The position numbers and the translations under genes are program-made. A DNA stretch of 64,000 nucleotides from Orientallactaga sibirica (lineage: Eukaryota > Chordata > Mammalia > Rodentia > Dipodidae): the NCBI GenBank assembly GCA_036365145.1, contig JAEOAD010000015.1, positions 7,247,501 to 7,311,500 of the forward strand, read 5' to 3'. Positions 10,609 through 22,490 of the stretch are shown here, piece after piece (within the stretch, counting starts at the first letter, position 1; the number at the start of each line of letters is the position of its first letter). The notes under the pieces are model-generated. The model ran no database searches. It was not told the DNA's origin and saw nothing but the letters and a program-made list of their open reading frames with translations.

Positions 10609-11096
10609 AATCCCACATATTGACAAGTATTGACAGGGTGTCTTTACACACCTGGATCCTAAGACCCCTTGTGTACCCAGAACTGATGGGAAGGTCACCC
10701 AGGAAGTATTTATACCTAGTCATATATACATATGCAACTTGTTTTGATGTAAAAATTTGGCATCTTTAGGGATTTATTTTATAGTTTCAGGGTATGGGAT
10801 TCAGAGAAGGGGCACCCAGGATGGATATAAAAGTTGGAAGGGCTGTTCCTGGGTTATTATTAGAAGACAGAGAAGTTTTATAAAAGAATAGAGAAGAATG
10901 GGGGGGGGGTGTTATAGGAAAGCGACCTACAGAGGTACCAGGTAGAGGTGGGTAGGAATGAGGCTGGCCCCAAAGGGTGAAGCAGTGGGCGTGGCTCTGG
11001 GCTGGGATCACAGTTCCAGTTTCTCTGCAGGTTCACGCAGGGAGTCCAGGCCTTCTGTCTTGGTCCTGGCCTAATCCTCCACCCACCATTCCCGTA
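10609..11096. other. unique sequence
   Basis: No gene or repeat recognised. A short G-run lies near 10900. Confidence 0.5.
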
Positions 11097-11101
11097 GTCA
11101 C

Positions 11102-11468
11102 TATATTTGTTACTGTTTTGCTATAAAAAGTACCTGAAAGAAACAAGGGAGGAAGGACTTATTTTGGTTCATGGTTTGAATGTATCATCCATCATGCCAG
11201 GGAAAGCATGGATGCAGGAGTGACATAGCTTTGGTGGGAGAAGTCAGAGGTGGCTTGCTCACATCTCAACAGACCAGGAACCAGAGATAGACCAGTGCCA
11301 AAGTGGAGCTTGTTTATAACCTTTAAGATTCACCTCTCGCACTCTTCTTCCTCCATCTAGGTCCCATTTCTTAAATGTTCCACAATGCCTCAAAACAGTG
11401 CCACTATCTGTGGGTCAAATGGTCAAACAAATGAGCCTGTGGGGGACATTTTATATACAAACCATGGT
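11102..11468 (-). mobile_element. left LTR of the MaLR-type element
   Basis: It begins TATATTTGTTACTG just after the GTCAC TSD and ends near ACCATGG. It aligns by eye with the right LTR and with the solo copies at 16555, 40699 and 51583. The canonical TG start appears mutated to TA. Confidence 0.7.
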
Positions 11469-12865
11469 TTTATGCCTCTGGCCTCCATTAGGTTCATGGC
11501 CATCTCACAAAGCAAAACACATTTAGTTCAACTTCAAAAGTCTCTGTAGTCTTACAGTTCCAAAATCCAAAGTCTTTTCTGAGACTTAAGTCAATCTCTT
11601 AGCTGTGGGCTTCTATAAAATCAGAAAGTTACATACTTCCACGATATAAAGGCACAGAATAAACAGCCTAAATGCAAGAGGGATAGCAAAAAAGACTGTG
11701 CTAAATCAAGACCAAAACACAGCAGGGCAGATACAACCAAACCTTTCAGCAAAAGCCTGTATATCTTTAAGGGCTCACAGTGGCATTATCTGGGCTTCAG
11801 TGAGCTTGAGAAACCCCATCATTGCAGCTCTGATTCATGCAGCACAAGTGCCCTCTTCTTTAGGGCCACATGGTGACTGCAGCTTTCCTCATTAGACATC
11901 CCATGTCCCTGGCAGTTCCAATACTCTGGGGTCTCCTTTGCAACTTAGGCTGCATCTTCATACATAGCCTATCAGGCATAGCCCACTTAAGCATGCCATG
12001 CATGGTTTTCTGGGACCTTGGTGTAAACCTCCATGACTCTATAACTCTGGCATTCTGTAGGTCTGAAAAACCATCACTACATGGACAATGATGCCAGATT
12101 CCACTGCTAGCCTGAGAGGTATCCTGGCTCCCTTGGGCCATGGCTGCAGTGGTCAAGGGACTGCATGGCTGAAGTGGGAAAAAACATTTTCCTGTGTGAT
12201 TGTTCTTGGGCACTATCCTTTCCAATGAATATTTTTTCAAATGGACTTTCAGTTTTATACTCTGGAACCTTCAATAGGTAGGGTCTTGTCCTCTAGGTGC
12301 CATTACTATTGTCCCAGTACAAAGTACACCACCTCTTAGTTGCATTAATCTTTTAAACAACTATAGCTGTTTGGTTCACACTTTCCTTTTCCATCTTATC
12401 CACATCTTTAATCATAGTCTCTTTCCTTTTCTTGTTAAACTCCATGTTTTTACCTCTTCCTAATTCACTTTCTGCTAAAGGCAATGAACAATAACCATGT
12501 CACAGCATAGTTGTGTACTTTCCTGTCATGTCCTTTGCCAAACATGTTCATTTGTTGCTGTTGAATTCAGCCTCCTTCAAGTTTCTGGATACAGCAGCAT
12601 GTAGCCAGATGCTGTGCAAGAATGTGCCTCTAGTACAGCTCCCCATAGAGTCCTTATTCCCTTCTGAAACCTTGTGAGCACAGTCTTTATTGTACATTTC
12701 TATTGACATTCTGATCATACACCATTACCAGAATGGTCCATAAGCTCTATTTATAGCATTCTAAGGTTTGTGTAGCCCATAGTTCCAGATATTCCTACAT
12801 TACTCTCACAAAGCAGTTGCAAAGGCCTATAAGCCATATGGTCAGATTATTATGGCATATCTTAG

Positions 12866-13456
12866 TGTCAATTTTTTTTTTTTTTCCAATATTTTACTTA
12901 TTTATTTGAGAGTGAGAAGCGAAAGAGAGGGGAGAGAGAATAAGAGTATAGGCCTGAAAAGGCCTCCTGCCACTGCAAAATAACTCCAGACACATGTGTC
13001 ACTTCGTTCATCTGGCTTTACATGGGTGCTGGAGAATCGAACCCAGATCATCAGGCTTTGAAAGCAAGTGCCTTTAACCACTAAGCAATCTTCCCAACCC
13101 TCAATTTTCTTTACTTAAATAACTCAAAGGAGGAAGGGTTTATTTTGGCTCATGGCTTAAGGGTCTAATCTATCATGATGGGGAAGGCATCACTTACAGC
13201 TGTTTGGCAGAAACATAAGGCTGCTTGCTTGCATCTTGACAGACAAGGAAGGTGAGAGAGAAACAGAGAGAGAGAGAAAGAGAGAGACTGGGGCTAGAAA
13301 GGCTATAAACTTCAAGACTTACTTCCACTGACTCACTTCCTCCAATTAGGCCCCACCTCCTACTGGTTCCACATTTTCCCAACAGTACCACCATCTTGGA
13401 GCCAAGTATTTATACAGATGAGCCTATGGAGGACATTTTACATCCAAGCCATGACA
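12866..13456 (-). mobile_element. right LTR of the MaLR-type element, SINE-interrupted
   Basis: Starts TGTCAATTTT, is interrupted at 12876-13100 by a SINE, then continues CTTTACTTAAATAACTC to the terminal CCATGACA before the TSD. A (GA)n expansion sits at 13254-13288. Confidence 0.72.
12876..13100 (-). mobile_element. tRNA-derived SINE (DIP-like)
   Basis: A minus-strand copy with diverged head GGGTTGGGAAGATTGCTTAG near 13100 and a poly(T) tail on the plus strand at 12876. It is flanked by TCAATTTT at 12868-12875 and 13101-13108, so it postdates the MaLR LTR that it interrupts. Confidence 0.85.
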
Positions 13457-13461
13457 GTCAC

Positions 13462-13968
13462 CAACAAAGGTGGGTGATCCAGGTACAACTCTTATGTTTT
13501 TGTGTCAGTACATGTGCTACTTTCTCTTTATATGCCAAGGAACAAAGTCATAGCCCAGAGGGCTGGATGGGGAAGGATTTCTTCTGGTATCCCTAGACTA
13601 TCAGCTCATCTCACAGCTGAGGCTGAGTACTCTGCTTTCTAGAGATGGGGTTTGCTAGCAGTGGGGGACTGGGTATTCCCTTAGGGAGGAAAACAACCTG
13701 ACACTATTAGCACCTTGACCTGATGCCATGCCTGCAGTTCCCTTTCCAAGGCAGGCAAGTGCAAAGGGGATCCTTGCTCAAGTTGACAGGAGCGTAGGGT
13801 TTATGTCCTCAAAGCCAAGTGTGATGCCCTCCAAGATGGCTGCTCATGGGAGTGTGTGAGCAGATGTCACAGCCTTTACTGGCCAGGACTGCCGGAGATA
13901 GCAAGGGGATCTTGGTTGAATTTGGCCTGTGATGCTTGGAGTTTCAGGGTTTACTTGACCACAGGGAT
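13462..13968. other. unique sequence
   Basis: Nothing recognised. Confidence 0.5.
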
Positions 13969-13986
13969 GGTTCTGGATATTTTTTT

Positions 13987-14010
13987 AAAATATATTTTAT
14001 TTATTTATTT

Positions 14011-14045
<35 letters not shown>

Positions 14046-14188
14046 GATGCACCAGGGCCTCTAGCCACTGCAAACTTCAGTGCATGTGCCCCTTTGTGCA
14101 TCTGGCTTACATAGTCCTGGAGAATTGAACCAGGATCCTTTGGCTTTGCAGGCAAATGCCTTAACTGCTAAGCTATCTCTCCAGCCCC
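13987..14188 (-). mobile_element. tRNA-derived SINE (DIP-like)
   Basis: A minus-strand copy with head GGGCTGGAGAGATAGCTTAG, a (GA)n block at 14015-14042 and a (TTTA)n tail. Flanks GGTTCTGGATATTTTT (from 13969) and GGTTCTTGATATTTTT (from 14189) are a TSD of about 16 bp with one mismatch. Confidence 0.92.
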
Positions 14189-14205
14189 GGTTCTTGATAT
14201 TTTTT

Positions 14206-16554
14206 CCCCTGGAGATCTCTGTAATAAGGTTTAAGGAAGGGACCTGGAAGAATGGCTGGAGTAGGACCATGTGGACAGGGGCTATTCTCTTTAGGTTTTT
14301 TGAGGGTGCAATAGGAAAGAGGCTATGATGGTTCCTGGATGGCACACGGGGGCCATAGGGATGCACAGGTGGTTGCTGCCATGATTCAGTGACTCAGAAG
14401 GGGTATTGAAATGGGCACTGGTGATAGGAACAAAGGGGGGTGCTCTCACCAATGAGGGAGCTATGATGATTATCATCACAGGATCATCAGTTCTTCTATT
14501 GAGGGTTTAAAATCAGATTCAGGCTTGTGAACTGGTCCAGCTTGCCAATAACTGTGAGGAATCAGAGAGCAGTGGAATTCATGCAAGATGTTATTAAGTG
14601 ACAGGAAAGGGTTTGATAGGACAGGGTTGAAGGCTGTGGTTGGAAAAAAAATCAAGCACTTTTATGATTACCTGATACTAAACAGAGACTGCTAAATCAC
14701 CTGCATGAACCAGCAGAGATGGTCTGGGATAGCCCCACAGTTGTTCCTGGTAGGCATCTGTTTTGATTGTCTAGGGCTAGATCAGTGGTTCAATATTCTG
14801 ACTATTATCCCTGTAGAATGGCATAATCACAATGACAGGAAACATTCACCAAAACAGTTAAAATAGAAATGTCCTCAAGTATAATCAGACAGCCATGATT
14901 CCAGGAACAGGCAGCAATTATACACGGACAAGCTCAGAACCTGGGACATTATGGATAGGATCACAGAAGCAGCCAGACTTGGGTGTCTTCAAGCTCAGGC
15001 TCAGAGGCAATGTTGCAGATGGTGGAGGTGAGGCAGAGGAGCACCGGCAGGTGTGCAGTGTGCTGGTCCCACAGTCACAAGGAAGAGCACAGACAAAGCA
15101 CAGACTCATACACATGCAACACAGTCAGGTTCATACACAGAAACCACACCTCCACAGACCTACGTTCCTGCCAGATGCTTCTGGGAGAAAGTGTTTTTGG
15201 GGAGTAGCTCTAGCTCTGTATTTGGGGAATAGCAGTGGAAATTTAGCACTTTAAGGTCTAATCCCAGGTTCCCTGGCTTGCCTTTGTCCCAGCATTTGTA
15301 TGTTTGCTTGCTCATGTATGAACTGGAGATGACAGACACTCTTATTTGTGATTCATCAGGTACTCTGGAGGGTCCTGAGGTCTGAGGTTGCTCTGGGTGG
15401 GATTTCTCTCAGATGTCCCTATACTTCATTACTGTGCCTCACTCATGGGTGTGTGAGCAGACTCCTTGCAAGTGGGTACTGGAGAATTCTCACAAAGCCA
15501 TTGTGATGAAGTGCCTTCTCCCAAGAGGCCACATCCCTGGCTTTTTCCAGTCAAGAAACAGGTCCTGAAATGAAGACAGGGTAGTCACCACCTTGGCTTA
15601 TTAACTGCAGCGAATGGAGTAGAACTTTCTACGAAGGCAGAGAAAAGTGGAATGAGGAAGAACGAGCAGAGGCTACCTCACAAGAATTTAAGCAAGATTA
15701 ATACAGTAAATGGTGATGTCTTGAGTTCTGTACTAATTTTTTAGGCAACATTGTTCTGGTTCAGTTAAAATTCCTTACTTTTCTGTGGGCATCCTTGCAT
15801 TGTTCTCATCTGGCCAGCTCTGGATTTTAGCATTTTGATCCAGAGGCAATTATTTGTTCCAACTTCCACACTTGCTGAAAGAATCACTGTACTAAACTTT
15901 TGTCTTTATATTGCAGAAGAGCTTTGCATTCCTGCAGCCCCTCCTGCACATGCCTGTGGTCTGTCCCTGTTGGTTTTGGGTGTGTTTGCTTGTTGGTGTA
16001 AAATGAAAATACTTCACATCTGAGGGTTTTGTCTTCACTGGATGAATGCTTGCATATGAGTAGGATAAGGATGGGAATCTAGTCTCCAGGCTCTTCCTCC
16101 ACTGACAGGTCTGTACATCTAAATGTTGTCAGTAGCATGACAAACCTGAAGTCTTCCAAGTCAACTATTTCACTTCCAACATGACCTGGACTCATGTCCA
16201 CTAGGGTCATCTCTGGGTCTGTGACACTAGTTTCTCAGAACCTCTATGATGTACTCTGAGGTCATGACTTGTGTGGCTTTTCCAAAGAAATGATGGGAAC
16301 TTCTGCCTCTCTGGTACAGCAGCCAGATCCTTGATTTGTTTGGGATTCCCACAGAAATCTTCCTTTTTCCTCCAAGTTGGTCCTATAAGGTCATTATGTC
16401 CTTTAAGGCCAGAGTTATTTGAGAAAACTTAAGAAACATTTATGTAAAAGACATTCTGAATATTGGTCATCCAGTGAGCAAACTGGGGATTCAGTGTGCC
16501 TCCCAAGGGTGCTATTCTGTATGGCACTTTTTCAGGCATTTAGGGTCCTGCTGC
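14206..16554. other. unique sequence
   Basis: A long repeat-poor stretch. Frames of up to 119 codons (14895-15254) carry no recognised motif. No CpG island or splice-supported exon is evident. Confidence 0.5.
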
Positions 16555-16885
16555 TGTTAATTACTCATCTCATTGCTCTAGACAAATATCTGATAGAAAG
16601 CCACCTAAGGGAGGAAGGGTTTATTGTGACTTACAGTTTAAGAAGAGACATATCCCATCGTGTGTAGGAAAGGCATGGTGGCAGAAGTACGAGGTCATAG
16701 GGTGTCCATAGTCAGGGAGCAGAGCAAGGACAGGAAGGGCGGCTGTTTTATCAAACCTCAGTGCCCACCCTCAGTAACTTACTTCCTTCATCAGGGACCC
16801 TAGTGGCCTCCTAAAAATTCCACAACTTTACTAAATAGGAACCAAGTGTTCAAATACATGAGCCCATGTGGGAATTCAAATCACA
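16555..16885 (-). mobile_element. MaLR-type LTR, solo
   Basis: Contains GGGAGGAAGGGTTTATTGTG, AGGCATGGTGGCAGAAG and ATGAGCCCATGTGGG in the same order as the LTRs at 11.1 and 13.1 kb. The TSD is not clear. Confidence 0.68.
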
Positions 16886-17843
16886 ATACTTGCCCTGAGA
16901 GAAAAAGTTCTTGCTCATTCGGGGGCTACCAAAGTCCATGAGCTATGCCTGAGTATTAGTGACATTACTGGGAAGTGAAGTTGGGCAACACCTTTGAGTA
17001 CAAAGCCTGAAATACCCTGATTACCTGTCTTCCATCTTGAACATCCCTTGTGTCCTTAGATTTGGCAGGGTAAACAAGAGAGAAACCCAGTTATGTTCTG
17101 AGGTCATGCTTTTCATCCAAATCTCTTGTTATGATCTCAAGCTTGTTTTCCTCTTGGTTTCCAAGATACCCCCTTGGGAGGTGCCTCAGACATCCCCCAA
17201 GGCTCAACATGGAAGTGACTGACCCTAATGGCCCAATTAACTTTATTATCTTCTGGCTCTTGATGTAATGTTACTTTCATAGCCTTTGCAGCAAAGGACA
17301 GGAGGCTGGATGGGAAATCTGTCACCCAGGCTGTGATCCTCCCTCTACCCTTGGCTCACCAGGTGATCATAGATAAGACTTTCCTTCTTTTTGATCTTGA
17401 TTTTTTAATTCTAAAAACATACCTAGGATTGGTTCTGGGGTAGTGCACTAAATACTTTAGTGAATGATCTTGTTGACATCTCCCAACAAACCTATGAAAT
17501 AGTACCTAGTAAACCATCTTCCAGGGGAGGACCAGGCTCAGACAGAGTAAGTGACATGGCTGAGGTCTTGTACTTGGAAGTGTTAGGCTAGGTTTGAACC
17601 CAAGATGTTCAGAATCAAAAGTTTTTCATTCTCCTGACTCTTCAGTTACTCTCCAGGAACCTGATAATCTGGTGAGCAACACAGGCACTTGTCAATCCTG
17701 ATGTTATGCCAGTAGCTTCTATGACATAAGCATTGCTGTAGCCTACCCAGTCTTAGGACCTGTAAGTAAAAAATTCTTTATGACATGCTACCTGGAATTC
17801 AGAGTCAGTTTATATTAATATTTTATTTATATTCATTGGTAGA

Positions 17844-17846
<3 letters not shown>
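16886..17846. other. unique sequence
   Basis: Nothing recognised. Confidence 0.5.

Positions 17847-17894
<48 letters not shown>
17847..17894. repeat. (CA)24 microsatellite
   Basis: Forty-eight bases of perfect CA repeat. Confidence 0.97.
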
Positions 17895-17895
<1 letters not shown>

Positions 17896-18187
17896 TATTG
17901 TATTTGGCAAGATTGATTTATCCTTATCACACATCTTACCATCCTATCTTTTCAGTTCCAATCTTCCCTACAGGAGCTGCCATTGTACCAGTTCTACTCA
18001 TCCCCAGAAAGCCTGGCTGGAGCTGGGAGGGAGTTCTGTTTGCTACCTGAAACACAATGACACAATGGTAGCAACACAATGAAATGGTTCTATATGGAAG
18101 GTGGCTGTGAAGGCAGTGAGGAAGCAGGTAGGAATAGAGAGAGTGACAGTAGGGAAGAGGTGGGAAGATGCATTTGAGATTCCCTTT

Positions 18188-18333
18188 GGATGTAAGATCA
18201 CAAAGATGTGAGGCATTCTTCAGCAAGGACTTCCTGCCAGTTATGTGCTCAGCCCCACATGGACGTAGGACCACGGAGATTTGAGGGAATCTTCAGTGGA
18301 GACTTCCTGGCTGTTACATGCTCATCCCTGCAT
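18188..18333. repeat. two-copy 73-bp tandem duplication
   Basis: Copy A (18188-18260) and copy B (18261-18333) start GGATGTAAGATCAC and GGACGTAGGACCAC and end CCCCACAT and CCCTGCAT. They are roughly three-quarters identical by eye. The phase continues at 18334 (GGATCT), exactly 73 bases on. Confidence 0.8.
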
Positions 18334-18384
18334 GGATCTGATCTTGAGGGTTTCATTTTATTTGGGTTTGGTAGCATAAATGTT

Positions 18385-18601
18385 TTAAAAAAATATTTTT
18401 AAAATATTTTTTATGTATTTATTTGAGAGAGTAAGAGAAAGAGAGAAGGAGAGTGGGTGCATCAGGGCTTTAGTCTCTACAAAGAAACTCCAGATGCATG
18501 TGCCACCTTGTGCAGCTGGCTTATATGGGTTCTGGTGAATCCAACCTGGGTCCTTTGGCTTTGTAGGCAAGCGCCTTAATAGCTGAGCCATTTCCCCAGC
18601 C
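18385..18601 (-). mobile_element. tRNA-derived SINE (DIP-like)
   Basis: A minus-strand copy with diverged head GGCTGGGGAAATGGCTCAGC at 18601. Flanks TAGCATAAATGTTT (18372) and TAGCATGAGGTTT (18602) are an imperfect TSD. Confidence 0.85.
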
Positions 18602-18639
18602 TAGCATGAGGTTTGCTTCCTGATCCCTTATTTTCCTTC

Positions 18640-19905
18640 TCTTCCACTTCATTTTAATTAGCATACATTAATTATATATAATATTGGATTTGATTATGAC
18701 ATTTTCATAGTGTATGAATTTTGATCATATTTACCCCCATTACCCTTGCTCCTTCCCCTCCCACTCCTGCTGAACCTTCCTCTTTCCCAGCTATTCCTCC
18801 TGCTACTTTCATGTCTTTTTATTTATCTTTTTTGGTGTTTGCTTAGTGTTGCCTACAGGAGCTTAGGTGGGAGGTGTTTATAGGAGCTTGGGCATCTTAC
18901 CAGTAGCTATACCACTGAAGAAAATGTCTCTCTCTCCCCCAACAGCCATTAACAGGGTCTCACTCTGGCCCAGGCTGACCTGGAATTAACTATGTAGTCT
19001 CAGGGTGGCCTTGAACTCACGGCAATCCTCCTACCTCTGCCTCCCAAGTGGCCATTAACTTCTAATAGCTCCTCTGGGACTAATGGAGCCCTATGAATCC
19101 CTCCTCTATGCATCATGGAATGTTGATGGGCCCAATTATGTGCAGGCATTGTGTAGGTAATCAACATTACTGTGAGTCTTAATATATCAGCCTGAAAGAC
19201 AGCATGCAAAATCCATCCCTTCCTTTAGCTCTTACATTCTTTCTGTTGCTTCTTCTGTTATGTTCCCTGAGTCTTGTAGGGAGTGATATAGATGTCTCAC
19301 TTAGGGTTGAGCAGTAACAACTTAAAGTTGAACAGTAACATTCTCAGCACTATGACCAGCTATGAGTCTCTTCAGTGACCACCACCCATTGCAAAAAGAA
19401 GTTTCTCTGACGAAATCTTACGGCAGCTAAACAATAGCAGTAGCTTCCTCACTAGGGAATATGCCCTCTCCAACCATGGGTTTTTGATGAAGTTTTCAGT
19501 ACCAGGCGTGAATTCCTTCCTATGGAGTGGGCCTCAAATCCATTCAGAAAGCAGTTCATTACTCCCCAGCACACATGCACTATTGCACCAGTGGGCACAT
19601 CTTGCAGTGCAGTGTGTAGGGTTCACAGCTGGGTAAGACTGTTGATAGCTTATCTTTCTCAATAGCCTGCATTGTACTATGAAAAATAATTAGCAAGAAG
19701 GAAGCTTCCATCTCAGTTCCAGTGTAATTTCTCTGTCCTGCAATCAAAATATATGGTATCTTCAGTAACAGAGTCTTTCTATCTAGTTATGGTTAGCAAC
19801 CAAGAACAGTGGCAGTAGCCTGTGTTATGTTGGGGTCCTTAAAGGCCTCCCTGACCAGCAATTCATAGGGACTGGCACTATCTCCCACTCCATTTGATGG
19901 ATTAA
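18640..19905 (-). mobile_element. L1 3'UTR / 3'-end fragment
   Basis: Minus-strand L1 3' sequence without ORF. Landmarks TCATAGTGTATGAATTTTGA and GGAATGTTGATGGGCCC fit rodent L1 3' ends. The part at about 19210-19880 aligns by eye with the 3'UTR of the L1 at 29.9-31.2 kb (TCTTACATTCTTTCTG, CCTGAGTCTTGTAGGG, TTCAGTAACAGAGTCTT). Interrupted by a truncated B1 at 18954. Confidence 0.75.
18954..19050 (-). mobile_element. doubly truncated B1
   Basis: Only the central B1 is present, from GGGTCTCACTCTGGCCC to CTCTGCCTCCCAAGT. Both the 5' head and the A-tail are absent, yet it is bracketed by GCCATTAAC at 18945-18953 and 19051-19059. Confidence 0.85.
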
Positions 19906-21481
19906 ACATCAGAATCCCAAGATAGGCACATTAAGGTTGGGACCAGGTTGGGGTTAGCAGCTCTGGCACACTGTGTCCTAGTATCACTTTCTTTTTTCTG
20001 TAGGTACCTGTATCTACAGAAGGGTGGCTTCTTGAACGGGAAGAGTCTAGAGAGCTCTGGTGACATGTAGCCACCTTGACAGTCCCAGATCTGGAGCCCA
20101 GAGCTCTTTGGGGAGTGGGCAAGCATTTTTGTCCTGGGTCCCTGGAGGCTGGGGGGTGGGTCCGACCAGTGGCTGCCAGGTGCACTCTAATGATTGTTTT
20201 CACTGAAGAATTTTGGACTTCATGCTATACAATTTTCATCCTTTTTACAAAATGGATGATAATTTGGGTTTGTCTTGACTGCCGGTTTTTGCATTGCTAA
20301 TATTGGTGGGAGGAGGATTTTGCCCAAGTTCTCTTAAAATACGAGAATTTCAATCCAAAATATGTGAATTTTTAATTGCAATCTTGGCAGCCCGGGGTGG
20401 GTTTTGTGTATAGCATCTGTTCCTTCCTCCCTGTCCTTCTGCAGCCCCTGCTTTGCCTCCCCTTTTCTTTCTAGCCTTTTCCTGGGCTAGGACTGCCCCC
20501 TTTTCCCTCTCCCCACTCTGCACAGAGCTTCCCCAAGCAGCAGGACCTAGCTCTGCTTCCTGCCCCAGGGCAGGATCAGCAGCTGTGCATTACCAGTGTT
20601 TCCATTACAAATGCTATTTTCCAGGGGCTCCTAACCAAGTCATACACATTTGTTTGGGCTTGGAACTTGGCCTTCTGGGCAAGGTCTCAGACTGCACAAC
20701 CTCACCATTCTGAATGAAATCTCATTACTGTCAGTTCGGCCATTTTCCTAGTTGAGAAAGTAGGCAGTGGACGCATTCGGATGCAGTTTATTCCTCATGT
20801 TTGCATGGCAGGGGCAGCAACTGTTAAAGAAATGCCTCCCCTCATCCTGCCTGCCCCATCAGTGATCAAACAGTGAATATGCTGGGGTTGTCAGGAAGCC
20901 TGAAAATATACCTTATTTCCCAAGCTCCTTAGCTTTACACAGCAACATGGTCTGACATTTAAAATTAATCTATGTGGTAAAGTTATTAGCGTTCGACTGT
21001 TAGCACTGGAATATTCACAGTGACCTCTCCTCCTGCACTGGTGTTTGTTTGATGAGGGTTCCCAGGCTGTGTCAGAGCTGAAAGCAATGCAGTCACACAC
21101 ACTTTTTATTAATTCTAGTACTGAGCCCCACCTTGGGAGATCTCCAAATGCTCTGTAGGAGAGCTCTGATTTCTCCCAGCAATAGCTGGGGGGGCTATAA
21201 GCCAGCTATCACAAATGCCAAATGGGCATCTTCTGCGCAGAGAGACAATGAAGACCCAGAAAGAAGCCAACAGGATGTTTAATAGCTGTTGGGGAACTAT
21301 TGTTATGGGGCTGGAGCATGCACATCAATGATCATGATTTTTAGGCATAATCTCATACTCATACATTTGTGTATCTCTATGCGATTTCACGTCATGCCCA
21401 TGGCCATCCAGTAGTCAACATCTATATAAACAAGGTGATCAAAGAATAGGCTAGCCCATCTGTCCATGCCTTTCCCTATAA
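19906..21481. other. unique, repeat-poor sequence
   Basis: No gene called. The 20700-21340 part is free of recognised repeats and contains several CpGs in an otherwise CpG-poor region (for example TTAGCGTTCGACTG near 20986). Confidence 0.5.
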
Positions 21482-21757
21482 GGTATAAAGTACACATCTG
21501 TTAACTTCTGGGTGACTATTCCTATCATGTTATAACACACACATCTGTTAGCTTCAGGGTGACTTCTGGGTGACTGTTCCTATCATGCTATAAAGTACAC
21601 ATCTGTTAAATTCTGGGTAACTGTTCCTATCATGGTACAAACTGCACATCTGTTAACTTCTGGGTGACTGTTCCTATCATAGTATAAAGTACATACCTGT
21701 TAACTTCTGGGTGACTGTTTCTATCACGGTATAAAGTACACATCTGTTAACTCCTGA
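21482..21757. repeat. six-copy 47-bp minisatellite
   Basis: The word CATCTGTTA (CATACCTGTTA once) recurs at 21495, 21542, 21600, 21647, 21694 and 21741. Spacing is 47 bp except for one 58-bp step, where an 11-base segment (TTCTGGGTGAC-like) is duplicated. The unit also contains ATCATGGTATAAAGTACA and CTTCTGGGTGACTG. No unique spacers, so it is not CRISPR-like. Confidence 0.93.
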
Positions 21758-22262
21758 ACTCAAGACATACCAAAGAGAGCATGCTCTCTAAGTTCTGTCA
21801 GGTAATTCAGTGCGGCAGGAAAGGTTCTCTAGTAGGTGGAATACCATGAACAAAAAATTGCACGAGAAAGTTGGGGGTTTATTAAAGAATTATTGGAATG
21901 TGTGTTACCTAGAGAAGGGATATCTCAATGAGAGGTATTTCAGAATAGAAGGAGAGATTTTTATAAGAACCAGTTCATGAAACCACAGAGAGGAATCTTC
22001 CAGTTCAGTTCCAGGTTGGTTTCTCAGTGTCCTGAAACCAGTCTTCATCAATTTTGTCTTACCATCTAGTTCTGGCGGGCAAGCAAGAGCATTGGTGATA
22101 TTGTTTTAGGGGTCTCAGTAGCCTCGCTGAAGGTTGAGGGTCTTTTGAGGTATTCTTAACAGGCAGATGCCATCATTGCCCATTCAGATCATTAATGTGA
22201 CATCAGATTGGAGGATGGGTCAGGGAGAGGAACCAATTTTGTCCCAGTGTGACTTTAAAATA
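21758..22262. other. unclassified, possibly an old LTR-like remnant
   Basis: Contains GGTTTATTAAAGAATTATTGG and a run of motifs reminiscent of antisense LTR 3' ends. I could not assign a family or boundaries. Confidence 0.25.
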
Positions 22263-22263
22263 T

Positions 22264-22292
22264 CATTTTAAAAATATTTTTTATTTGCAAGA

Positions 22293-22338
<46 letters not shown>

Positions 22339-22483
22339 CAAAGAACCTCTTGCTGCTGCAAACAAACTCCACTTAAAGTCAGATGTGCCTCTATGTGCAC
22401 ATGACTTTAGGTACCAAGGAATTGATCCCAGGCCAGCAGGCTTTACAAGCAGTACCTTTAATCACTGAGCCATCTTCCCAGCC
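22264..22483 (-). mobile_element. tRNA-derived SINE, diverged
   Basis: A minus-strand copy with head GGCTGGGAAGATGGCTCAGT at 22483, a (GA)n block and CAAACAAACTCCACTT. More diverged than most copies in the window. Confidence 0.8.
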
Positions 22484-22490
22484 TCCAGTT

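Larger units (their letters stand above)
11102..13456 (-). mobile_element. complete MaLR-type element (LTR-internal-LTR)
   Basis: Two related LTRs (11102-11468 and 12866-13456) flank about 1.4 kb of internal sequence. A perfect 5-bp TSD, GTCAC, brackets the whole element (11097-11101 and 13457-13461). Both LTRs read GGGAGGAAGG..TTATTTTGG and end with GGACATTTTA..CCATG, antisense to the usual LTR direction, so the element is on the minus strand. No gag, pol or env frame is visible. That matches MaLR elements, which are non-autonomous and probably mobilised by ERVL. A SINE (12876-13100) lies inside the right LTR. Confidence 0.8.

Noticed and set aside
11860..12240. 126-codon minus-strand frame as a gag-like gene
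   Set aside because: It lies in the MaLR internal region but shows no retroviral motif. MaLR internals are normally non-coding.
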